Part shown: positions 52,709 to 59,720 of the stretch, one piece after another
Layout of the letters: each line of letters begins with the position of its first letter
How positions within the stretch are numbered: the stretch's first letter is position 1
Source: Leuconostoc lactis KCTC 3528 = DSM 20202
Lineage (GTDB): Bacteria > Bacillota > Bacilli > Lactobacillales > Lactobacillaceae
DNA: 59,720 bases
Reading direction: 5' to 3'
NCBI RefSeq assembly: GCF_014651235.1
Contig: NZ_BMWM01000009.1
Coordinates: 1 to 59,720 of the forward strand
The notes under the pieces: generated by a model
Told to the model about the DNA's origin: nothing
The model's input: only the letters and a program-made list of their open reading frames with translations
Database searches by the model: none
Position numbers and translations under genes: made by a program

Positions 52709-53941
52709 TTATTCAAATAAGTGTGTCATGGCCAAAATTTCGGCTTCTTTTTTCACTTCTTTTAATACCTTTGGATCATCATAATTGTGAATGGCTGTCA
52801 CAATTAATTCAGCCACACGGCGGGCATCAGCTTCCTTGAAACCACGCGTTGTGATAGCAGGTGTCCCAATACGAATACCAGAAGTGATGAATGGGCTGAG
52901 TGTTTCATTTGGTAAGGCTTCTTTATTGGTTGTGATTGACACAGAATCCAATAATTCTTGCGTTTGCTTACCATTCAAGCCAGTCTTCGTCAGATCTAAG
53001 TTAAACAAATGATTATCCGTACCACCGGCCACCACGCGAATATCTTCAGTTTCTGAGAATACTTCTGCCATGGCTTGGGCGTTCTTGATAATTTGTGCGG
53101 CATAAGTCTTGAATTCAGGTTGCAACGCTTCCCCAAAGGCAATCGCCTTTCCTGCAATCACGTGTTCCAATGGCCCACCTTGTGAACCAGGGAAGATTGC
53201 TGAGTTCAATTGCTTAGCATACTTTTCTTGTGACAAAATGACACCACCACGTGGACCACGCAATGTCTTGTGCGTTGTTGACGTCACAACATCCGCAATG
53301 CCAACTGGATTTGGATGCAAACCAGCAGCTACAAGGCCGGCAATGTGCGCCATATCAACCATCAAGTAAGCACCAACTTCATCCGCAATCGCGCGGAACT
53401 TGTCAAAGTCAATAATACGTGAATAAGCTGACGCCCCAGCAACAATCATTTGTGGTTGCACTTCACGTGCTTGTTGCGCAATGGCTTCATAATCTAATTG
53501 TTCTGTTTCAGGATCCAAACCATAAGTAAATGATTCGTACATTTTACCGGAGAATGATACTTTCGCACCATGTGTCAAATGTCCACCGGCATCCAAATCC
53601 ATCCCCAAAATACGGTCCCCAGGCTTTAAGAACGCCATGTAAGCCGCAGCATTTGCTTGTGAACCAGAATGGGGTTGCACATTGGCATATTCAGCGCCAA
53701 AGAGCGCCTTCAAACGATCGATCGCAAGTTGTTCAATCACATCGACATACTCTGTACCACCGTAGTAACGCTTGTAGGGATAACCCTCAGCATACTTGTT
53801 CGTTAATACAGAACCTTGTGCTGCTCGGACACCTTTTGAGGCAAAGTTTTCCGATGCAATCAATTCAATCGTGCGGTTTTGGCGGGCACCTTCTTGTTGA
53901 ATGGCGCTCCACACTTCAGGGTCACGTTCTTTAAATGACAT
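52709..53941 (-). CDS. glyA: Serine hydroxymethyltransferase
   Basis: GlyA interconverts serine and glycine and supplies methylene-THF. The 410-residue PLP enzyme has [50 protein letters not shown], the PLP-lysine motif [16 protein letters not shown], and [19 protein letters not shown] precedes the ATG. It sits upstream of fthC. No purR-like or glycine riboswitch was seen in the 112 bases between it and thrC. Confidence 0.97.
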   Translation of the reverse strand: MSFKERDPEVWSAIQQEGARQNRTIELIASENFASKGVRAAQGSVLTNKYAEGYPYKRYYGGTEYVDVIEQLAIDRLKALFGAEYANVQPHSGSQANAAAYMAFLKPGDRILGMDLDAGGHLTHGAKVSFSGKMYESFTYGLDPETEQLDYEAIAQQAREVQPQMIVAGASAYSRIIDFDKFRAIADEVGAYLMVDMAHIAGLVAAGLHPNPVGIADVVTSTTHKTLRGPRGGVILSQEKYAKQLNSAIFPGSQGGPLEHVIAGKAIAFGEALQPEFKTYAAQIIKNAQAMAEVFSETEDIRVVAGGTDNHLFNLDLTKTGLNGKQTQELLDSVSITTNKEALPNETLSPFITSGIRIGTPAITTRGFKEADARRVAELIVTAIHNYDDPKVLKEVKKEAEILAMTHLFE

Positions 53942-54053
53942 GATGTTCTCCTAATACGTTAATGACTTAATTATAACGTATTGAACCATTTTTTTCTTTC
54001 TAATTATCCGTATAATAACGAATTATTTATCATATTTCATTAAAATGTTCGTT

Positions 54054-55517
54054 TTATAACAATTCTTGGCGGAACGTCTTTTCAATTTGCGCGGGTGTAA
54101 TCACCTGACGGTGCAAAATTGGTTGTGCAAACAAGGTGTCGACTGCTGTTGGAATGGTTGTTTGCGTGAGTTGGGCTAATTGGGCCAAACCTTGATAACC
54201 TGTTTCAGCTTGCGCACCTAATGCCGTCAACACCGTATCCGCAAACTTATACGGACTCGCCGTCGCTGCTAGCAAAGTTGGGCCACTAATCGCTTGTTCT
54301 GACAAGACAAAACGGCCAACAGCCGTATGTGGATCAATGGTGTACTGCGTCTGATCAAATACGGCTTGAATTGTCTTTGTCACCTGTTCTTGCGTGGCAA
54401 AGCCAGCCATAAATTGACTGAGTTGACGACGCGTTTCAGGCGTGACCTCATAGGCGCCCTTATCAGCGAGGTCTTGCATATAACGTTTCACTTCAGCTGT
54501 ATTCCGGCCGCTGGCAAAATACAGCAAGCGTTCCAGGTTACTTGACACCAAAATATCCATTGCCGGCGCGTTGGTAACTTGAAATGCACGTTGCCGATCA
54601 TAACGGCCCGTCTGGAAAAAGTCAGTTAACACATGATTTTCATTGGACGCCACAACAAATTGTCGTACTGGTAACCCAATTTGGCTGGCATAATAAGCAG
54701 CCAACACATTCCCAAAATTACCGGTTGGGACAACAATTGTGACCGGTTCACCGGCTTGCACTTGACCTTGGTTAACTAATTGTGCATAGGCATGAATATA
54801 ATAAACAATTTGTGGGACCAAGCGCCCAATATTAATTGAGTTAGCCGATGAAAAACGTTGATGATGAGCAGCTAAATCAGCTACTAAGTCTTTTTCAGAC
54901 AACAACGATTTTACCGCTTTTTGGGCATCATCAAAATTACCCGTAATGGCAATCACATGAGCATTCTTGGCCGCTTCAGTTTGCATTTGTTGTCGCTGCA
55001 TCTCACTCACACCCACTTCAGGGTAAAAGACGACAATCTCTGTTTGTGGGACATCACCAAAGCCGCGCATCGCTGCCGTGCCCGTGTCGCCAGACGTGGC
55101 CGTTAAAATAACCATCGTGTCCGTAATCTGCTGCTTTTTAGCAGCGGCGGTCATCAAATGCGGCAACGCTTGTAAAGCCACATCTTTAAAGGCCAGTGTT
55201 GGGCCGTTAAACAGCTCCATATACGTGAGTTGATCTTCTTGGTGATACGTGACAACGTCACGCTGCGCCCACTGGTTCCCATAAGCTTTCGTAATAATAT
55301 GATCGATTTCAGCCACACTAAAATCATCAAAAAAACCATCAAAAATTTGTGTCGCAATTTCTTGATACGTCTGACTTTTTAATTTTTCCCAATCCAATAT
55401 CAAGGCTGGCCACACTTCAGGGACATAGAGTCCACCATCTGGCGCAATACCGTTTAAAATGGCTTGGCTGGCGGTCACCTTTGGTGCTTCACCACGTGTT
55501 GAAACATAATTAAGCAT
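54054..55517 (-). CDS. thrC: Threonine synthase
   Basis: ThrC makes threonine from O-phosphohomoserine with PLP. The 487-residue length is that of the long ThrC class. Motifs: YVSTRGEAPKVTASQAIL, GPTLAFKDVALQALP with the PLP lysine, TATSGDTGTAAMRGF, NSINIGRLVPQIVYY and VVPTGNFGNVLAAYYA, the phosphate-cup. AAAGGA precedes the ATG. It diverges from hom-thrB-aspartokinase and shares overlapping promoters with it. Confidence 0.96.
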   Translation of the reverse strand: MLNYVSTRGEAPKVTASQAILNGIAPDGGLYVPEVWPALILDWEKLKSQTYQEIATQIFDGFFDDFSVAEIDHIITKAYGNQWAQRDVVTYHQEDQLTYMELFNGPTLAFKDVALQALPHLMTAAAKKQQITDTMVILTATSGDTGTAAMRGFGDVPQTEIVVFYPEVGVSEMQRQQMQTEAAKNAHVIAITGNFDDAQKAVKSLLSEKDLVADLAAHHQRFSSANSINIGRLVPQIVYYIHAYAQLVNQGQVQAGEPVTIVVPTGNFGNVLAAYYASQIGLPVRQFVVASNENHVLTDFFQTGRYDRQRAFQVTNAPAMDILVSSNLERLLYFASGRNTAEVKRYMQDLADKGAYEVTPETRRQLSQFMAGFATQEQVTKTIQAVFDQTQYTIDPHTAVGRFVLSEQAISGPTLLAATASPYKFADTVLTALGAQAETGYQGLAQLAQLTQTTIPTAVDTLFAQPILHRQVITPAQIEKTFRQELL

Positions 55518-55552
55518 ACATGATTTCCTTTAATATTGAGTCATTATGTTAG

Positions 55553-55605
55553 ATTATAACAAATAACTTCTAATTCTTGAAGAAAAATGATAGAATTGTC
55601 ATAAT
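55553..55605. promoter_or_regulatory. Divergent overlapping promoters of thrC and hom
   Basis: For hom (plus): TTGAAG (55577-55582), 17 nt, CATAAT (55600-55605). For thrC (minus): TTCAAG (55576-55581), 17 nt, TATAAT (55553-55558). The two -35 elements overlap almost completely, so the two polymerases would compete. No T-box or leader peptide fits in the short leaders. Confidence 0.6.
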
Positions 55606-55630
55606 AATGAACGAAACAAAGGATGATTTT

Positions 55631-56917
55631 ATGGAAATTGGAATTGGCCTCTTTGGCTTAGGCACAGTCGGCAGTGGCGTGGTGAAAATCCTCCAAGACA
55701 ATGCCGAACAAATTACAAAACGTACCGGTGCTCACCTTGTCGTGAAGCAAGCCGTCGTGCGTAATTTAGCAAAACAACGGACTGGTTTTCGCCAGAATTT
55801 TCCAATCACCGATGACCCCAATGACATTTTGGCAAATCCAGCCATTCAAATTGTTGTGGAGGTCATGGGTTCAATTGATCAAGCCTACACGATTATCAAA
55901 CAAGCCCTGACTGCAAAAAAGCATGTCGTCACAGCCAACAAAGACTTGATTGCCAGTCGCGGTCAAGAACTCGTCGCCATTGCAGAAGCCAATGGCGTTG
56001 ATTTATTTTTTGAAGCAGCGGTTGCCGGCGGTATCCCAATCCTGCGTACCCTGTCAACGAGTTTTACGGCGGACGAAATTTCTCGTGTTGCCGGTATTAT
56101 TAATGGGACTAGTAACTTCATCTTAACGCAGATGGCCACTAATCAATTATCTTATCACGCAGCGTTGAAGCTAGCCCAAGAAAAAGGTTTTGCAGAATCT
56201 GATCCAACCAATGATGTCGACGGTTTTGATGCCGCCTACAAACTCATCATTTTGGCAAATTTTGCCTTTGGGATACAACCCGTGATGTCTGATTTAACCA
56301 TTCAGGGTATTACAGGCTTAACTGATGCTGATATTGCGGATGCTAATAGTTTTGGCTATGCCCTTAAATTATTAGGGGTTGCACAACGCGTTGGGGAAAC
56401 AAAAGATGCCATTAGTATCGAAGTGTCCCCACAATTAGTCCCTTTCACCCATCCGCTCGCCACAGTGAATAATGAAAATAATGCGGTCTTAGTCAATGGT
56501 GAGTCTGTTGGTGAAGTCATGCTCTATGGCCCTGGGGCTGGTGAAATGCCAACCGCTAATTCGGTGTTAAGTGACTTAACCAATGTGGCAACCGACCTCG
56601 CCTTAAACACACCTGGCCGTCCCTTTAACTCCTTTAACCAAAACATTGATTTGGCCAAGCCATCACAGCGTATTGCACGCCGGTTTATTGTGATTGAAGT
56701 AGATGATACACCAGGTGCGATGTATTCGGTGACTGGTATGTTTGCTGCGGCTAAAATTAGCTTTACCGATCTCAAACAAACCCCTGCTGCTAACGGTACC
56801 GCGCGCTTAGTCGCCCTAACCCATCCTGCTAGTGATGCCCAAATCAATCTCATTCGAACGACCATTCGCAATGCCGATGGTATCAATCTCGCTGCGGAGT
56901 ATAAGTTATTCTCATGA
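55631..56917 (+). CDS. hom: Homoserine dehydrogenase
   Basis: Hom reduces aspartate semialdehyde to homoserine. The 428-residue protein has the NAD(P) motif GIGLFGLGTVGSGVV, VTANKDLIASRG, the catalytic block EAAVAGGIPILRTL, IINGTSNFILTQM and GFAESDPTNDVDG. A C-terminal ACT domain (about 350-428) would bind threonine for feedback inhibition. The ATG at 55631 has AAAGGA 10-11 nt upstream; an earlier frame start lies in the promoter. thrB overlaps the stop by 4 nt. Confidence 0.96.
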   Translation: MEIGIGLFGLGTVGSGVVKILQDNAEQITKRTGAHLVVKQAVVRNLAKQRTGFRQNFPITDDPNDILANPAIQIVVEVMGSIDQAYTIIKQALTAKKHVVTANKDLIASRGQELVAIAEANGVDLFFEAAVAGGIPILRTLSTSFTADEISRVAGIINGTSNFILTQMATNQLSYHAALKLAQEKGFAESDPTNDVDGFDAAYKLIILANFAFGIQPVMSDLTIQGITGLTDADIADANSFGYALKLLGVAQRVGETKDAISIEVSPQLVPFTHPLATVNNENNAVLVNGESVGEVMLYGPGAGEMPTANSVLSDLTNVATDLALNTPGRPFNSFNQNIDLAKPSQRIARRFIVIEVDDTPGAMYSVTGMFAAAKISFTDLKQTPAANGTARLVALTHPASDAQINLIRTTIRNADGINLAAEYKLFS

Positions 56918-57792
56918 TTACAATTAAAGTACCAGCTACTAGCGCAAATATCGGTCCTGGTTTTGACTCACTAGGAATTGCCTTACAAACCTATTTAACC
57001 TTAGAAATTCACGAAGAAACCGCTGAATGGGTAGTAGAACACCCAATGGGTGTTGCCATTCCCCATGATGCCACGCACTTCATTGTGGCGACTGCTCGCC
57101 AATTAGCCCCAGATCTGACACCCCATCGTTTGGTGGTCAAATCAGACATTCCATTAGCACGTGGCCTGGGCTCATCTTCATCGGCCTTACTGGCTGGTTT
57201 GGCGATGGCCAATGAATTGGCCAACTTACAGTTAACAGCTGATGACCTCTTAACGTATGCGACAAAACTAGAGGGACATCCAGATAATGTCGCGCCAGCA
57301 TTATTTGGCGGCGGGGTCGCTGCCTACTTTGACGGCCAACACGTTTATCATGCCCCGATTCATTTCCCTGAGGATTTGCAATTCGTCACCTACATTCCTG
57401 ACACGCAATTACTGACGGCCGCAGCGCGAGCTGCGTTGCCCGCCCAACTGGATTTTAAAACCAGTGTGGCAGCTGGTGCGATTGGCAATACCTTGATTGC
57501 AGCTCTCAATGCCAATGATTTTGAGACAGCCAAACACTTGATTGAAGCCGATAAATTCCACGAATCTGCGCGTCAACATTTGGTCCCGCATTTGGCACAA
57601 ATTCGAACAATTGCCCATGACCTCGGGATTGTGGGCACTTACTTGTCCGGCGCAGGCCCAACAGTCATCACTGTAGCACCTGCCCAAGCCGCACAAAAAT
57701 TACTAACAGCGCTGAAAGCTGCCGGTTTAGCTGGCACCTGCCAACAATTGCTGTTAGATACCACTGGCCTCACTATTCAAAAGGAAGATTAA
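56914..57792 (+). CDS. thrB: Homoserine kinase
   Basis: ThrB phosphorylates homoserine. This 292-residue GHMP kinase has IKVPATSANIGPGFDSLGIAL at the N-terminus, the ATP loop LARGLGSSSSALLAGLAMANEL near residue 85, and the C-terminal GAGPT motif (YLSGAGPTVI). ATGA overlaps the hom stop. It is followed by the aspartokinase after 4 nt. Confidence 0.96.
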   Translation: MITIKVPATSANIGPGFDSLGIALQTYLTLEIHEETAEWVVEHPMGVAIPHDATHFIVATARQLAPDLTPHRLVVKSDIPLARGLGSSSSALLAGLAMANELANLQLTADDLLTYATKLEGHPDNVAPALFGGGVAAYFDGQHVYHAPIHFPEDLQFVTYIPDTQLLTAAARAALPAQLDFKTSVAAGAIGNTLIAALNANDFETAKHLIEADKFHESARQHLVPHLAQIRTIAHDLGIVGTYLSGAGPTVITVAPAQAAQKLLTALKAAGLAGTCQQLLLDTTGLTIQKED

Positions 57793-57796
57793 ACCC

Positions 57797-59155
57797 ATGA
57801 AAGTTTCTAAATTTGGTGGCTCATCACTCGCTGACGGTCGCCAATTACAACGTGTTTTTGATATTATTCAGGCCGATAACGCCCGTAAAGTTGTGGTCGT
57901 TTCTGCCCCAGGTAAGCGTTTTAAAGACGATACCAAGGTGACTGATTTACTCCTTGCTTACGCCGAGGGAACAATTGCTGACACCGACACAACAGAGATT
58001 GTGCAAACCATTAAAGCCCGTTATCACGCCATCGGCGATTATTTTGATCTCCCTGCTTATGAATTAGCAGACATTGATGAACAAATTGATCATCTTGCCA
58101 AGAAGCACTACCGGTCGTTTGACTATCTCTACGCTGCTTTCGCCGCTCATGGTGAATTTCTCAACGCACAACTTGTCGCCAAAGTCTTCACCCACCTCGG
58201 CTTACCAGCCCGCTTCGTTGACCCCAAGGAAATTGGGCTCCGCGTTGATGATCACGCACGCTCAACCACTTTCAATCCAAAATCTTACGATACGATTGCA
58301 AAACTCGATTTAACCACCAGTGAACGTTTGATTGTCCCCGGCTTTTTTGGTTACACGGAAAATGGTGATATGGCAACATTTTCACGGGGTGGTTCTGACA
58401 TCACTGGTGCCATTATGGCACGCGGTTTGAGCGCTGATTTGTATGAAAACTTTACGGATGTCAGCGCAATCTATGCCGTTAATCCCAACATCATTGATCA
58501 ACCTGCGGCTATCAAACAAATGACTTATGACGAAATGCGTGAATTGTCCTATGCGGGGTTTGCCGTCTTTCATGATGAAGCCATTATTCCAGCGATTCAG
58601 GGTGGCATTCGTATTAACATTAAAAATACCAACGACCCTGACGCGCCTGGTACTTTTATTGTGCCACCAACTGAAGTGCAGCAAACAGCACCGGTAACTG
58701 GTATTGCGAATTCTAATCGTTTTGCCGCCCTCTACCTCCACCGTTATTTGCTCAACAAAGAAGTTGGTTTCACCCTACGGATTCTGGAAATTTTAAAGCG
58801 TCACAACATTTCGTATGAACATATGCCATCAGGAATTGACGATTTAACCATTATTTTTGATAAAACCCTCCTTTCTCAAGCCCAAATTGATCATATGTTG
58901 GCTGACATTGCTGCCGAAATTAAGCCAGACACGCTCAAATGGTTACCAAGTTATGGCATTATCATGATTGTAGGCGAGGGAATGCGCAACCGTATTGGTG
59001 CGCTAACTGAAATCGTGGCACCGCTTAAAGATCAAGGCATTAGTTTGCAGATGGTGAACCAAGGCGCCAGTGAAATCTCAATTATGTTAGGTATTCAACC
59101 TGATTTAGCCGATCAAGCAGTTAAAGCCATTTATCATAATATTTTCACAGCCTAA
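57797..59155 (+). CDS. Aspartate kinase
   Basis: Aspartokinase phosphorylates aspartate, the first step to threonine, methionine and lysine. The 452-residue protein has the kinase start KVSKFGGSSLADG, GFFGYTENGDMATFSRGGSDITGA with the aspartate/ATP site, and two C-terminal ACT repeats (from about residue 300). The third gene of the hom-thrB operon, with AAAAGGAAGATT upstream. It probably answers to threonine, inferred from its operon partners. Its natural terminator appears to be cut by an IS element directly downstream. Confidence 0.95.
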   Translation: MKVSKFGGSSLADGRQLQRVFDIIQADNARKVVVVSAPGKRFKDDTKVTDLLLAYAEGTIADTDTTEIVQTIKARYHAIGDYFDLPAYELADIDEQIDHLAKKHYRSFDYLYAAFAAHGEFLNAQLVAKVFTHLGLPARFVDPKEIGLRVDDHARSTTFNPKSYDTIAKLDLTTSERLIVPGFFGYTENGDMATFSRGGSDITGAIMARGLSADLYENFTDVSAIYAVNPNIIDQPAAIKQMTYDEMRELSYAGFAVFHDEAIIPAIQGGIRINIKNTNDPDAPGTFIVPPTEVQQTAPVTGIANSNRFAALYLHRYLLNKEVGFTLRILEILKRHNISYEHMPSGIDDLTIIFDKTLLSQAQIDHMLADIAAEIKPDTLKWLPSYGIIMIVGEGMRNRIGALTEIVAPLKDQGISLQMVNQGASEISIMLGIQPDLADQAVKAIYHNIFTA

Positions 59156-59177
59156 AAAAAGCACTCACAATTTGTGG

Positions 59178-59720
59178 TGTACCCCGAAAGTTAAAGTAAA
59201 ATAGTTTAGTTCATTAAGCGGCCATTTGTCGGTATTCTACCGGTGAGTGGCCGTTTAATTTTGTTTGAATGCGTGTGTTGTTGTAATATAGTATCCAATT
59301 ATTGACGGCATCTATCAACGCTTTAGCTGATGAATACTTGTTTAGTGGCCCGATTTCAACTTTAAGCTTATTAAAGAAGCTTTCCATAACCGCATTGTCT
59401 AGAGCAGTTGCACGACGCGACATGCTTTGGATAATGCGGTTTTTCTTTAGTGTTTTACGCCATGTTCTGTGACGATATTGCCAGCCTTGATCCGTGTGAA
59501 TTGTTGTACGATACGGAAGTTTTGGCAGTTGCGCTACGAGCTGATTAAGCGGTTGTAAGGTAAAGGCGAGATCTGGACGCGTGCTAATGGCATAGGTGAG
59601 AATCTCATTGTTATACATATCAAGAATCGGTTCTAAATAGACATTTTCGCCAGTCGCCGAAATCTTAAATTCAGTAACATCGCTAGCTAATTTTTGTAAT
59701 GGCCGATTGGTCTTGAACCG
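59178..59720 (-). mobile_element. IS3-family insertion sequence, partial
   Basis: The end reads TGTACCCCGAAAGTTAAAGT from 59178, the TG-starting terminal repeat style of the IS3 family (IS150 group). The element runs to the window edge with the transposase on the minus strand. The other end and any upstream OrfA lie outside. It sits inside what looks like the aspartokinase terminator. Confidence 0.8.
59214..59720 (-). CDS. IS3-family transposase OrfB, C-terminal part (runs off the window)
   Basis: The reading frame is open to the window edge at 59720, giving about 168 residues of the catalytic half. The DDE triad is visible: Asp in ASDVTEFK, Asp in IHTDQGWQYRH, and Glu in ESFFNKLKVEIG. The end reads NNTRIQTKLNGHSPVEYRQMAA, typical for the family. 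It is incomplete at its N-terminus only because the window ends. It would be expressed by frameshifting from OrfA as in other members. Confidence 0.9.
   Translation of the reverse strand, partial: RFKTNRPLQKLASDVTEFKISATGENVYLEPILDMYNNEILTYAISTRPDLAFTLQPLNQLVAQLPKLPYRTTIHTDQGWQYRHRTWRKTLKKNRIIQSMSRRATALDNAVMESFFNKLKVEIGPLNKYSSAKALIDAVNNWILYYNNTRIQTKLNGHSPVEYRQMAA

Noticed and set aside
55518-55630. T-box leader for the threonine genes
   Set aside because: The leaders on both sides are too short and lack the T-box sequence and terminator.
1-59720. CRISPR array, prophage or tRNA genes
   Set aside because: No regularly spaced repeats, phage structural genes or cloverleaf-like sequences were noticed on reading; a dedicated scan was not possible.

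Overview
The window looks like chromosome of a heterofermentative lactic acid bacterium, most likely Weissella or a close relative in the Leuconostoc/Weissella group of Lactobacillaceae. The evidence is a moderate GC content, strong Gram-positive Shine-Dalgarno sites, a dnaG-rpoD operon, a malolactic fermentation locus, pyruvate oxidase, acetate kinase, a QueT transporter, and intrinsic terminators after most units. The genus is inferred from protein style only and was not checked against a database. No rRNA, tRNA or CRISPR array was seen.

Layout. 1-5.4 kb: an amino-acid ABC permease, a TetR-controlled ABC exporter, a VOC protein, a frameshifted PAP2 phosphatase and a COG4705-type membrane protein. 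5.5-8 kb: a two-component system whose response regulator is frameshifted, then msrB. 8.1-12.4 kb: pabA/pabBC and two redox genes. 12.5-16.1 kb: an FMN-riboswitch riboflavin operon (ribD-ribE-ribBA-ribH) in which ribBA is split by one base. 16.2-22.9 kb: an AI-2E-type permease, LCP cell-wall ligase, Kup potassium transporter, glutathione peroxidase, a decayed butanediol-type dehydrogenase and an FMN reductase. 23-28.1 kb: mleP-mleA with divergent mleR, plus an ion transporter. 28.2-34.5 kb: pnuC with a long leader, a uracil-DNA glycosylase, an SDR, queT with a probable preQ1 riboswitch, rpoD and dnaG. 35-44.4 kb: an RsgA-like GTPase, pyruvate oxidase (cre site), topA-dprA, an ABC-F ATPase and pyrD. 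44.4-49.4 kb: a heme-acquisition island with a NEAT protein, an IsdE-like binding protein, a shortened FecCD permease and a divergent LRR-NEAT surface protein. 49.5-59.2 kb: ackA, an amidase, fthC-glyA, and divergent thrC / hom-thrB-aspartokinase. 59.2 kb to the end: part of an IS3-family element inserted at the aspartokinase terminator.

How the parts fit. MleP and MleA convert malate to lactate and generate proton motive force. Pyruvate oxidase and acetate kinase make acetyl phosphate and then ATP, with peroxide as by-product, and MsrB and glutathione peroxidase would repair or limit that damage. GlyA, FthC and PabABC serve one-carbon/folate metabolism. Hom, ThrB, ThrC and aspartokinase form the threonine pathway.

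The items most worth a second look are: (i) the heme island, whose transporter lacks an ATPase and the first permease helix; (ii) a palindromic mle promoter that reads as a consensus promoter in both directions; (iii) four single-base deletions, in PAP2, the response regulator, RibBA and the dehydrogenase, all in the first 22 kb, which are either real decay or assembly error; (iv) a 22-bp hairpin directly before the COG4705 gene; (v) the long pnuC leader with an operator-like palindrome.
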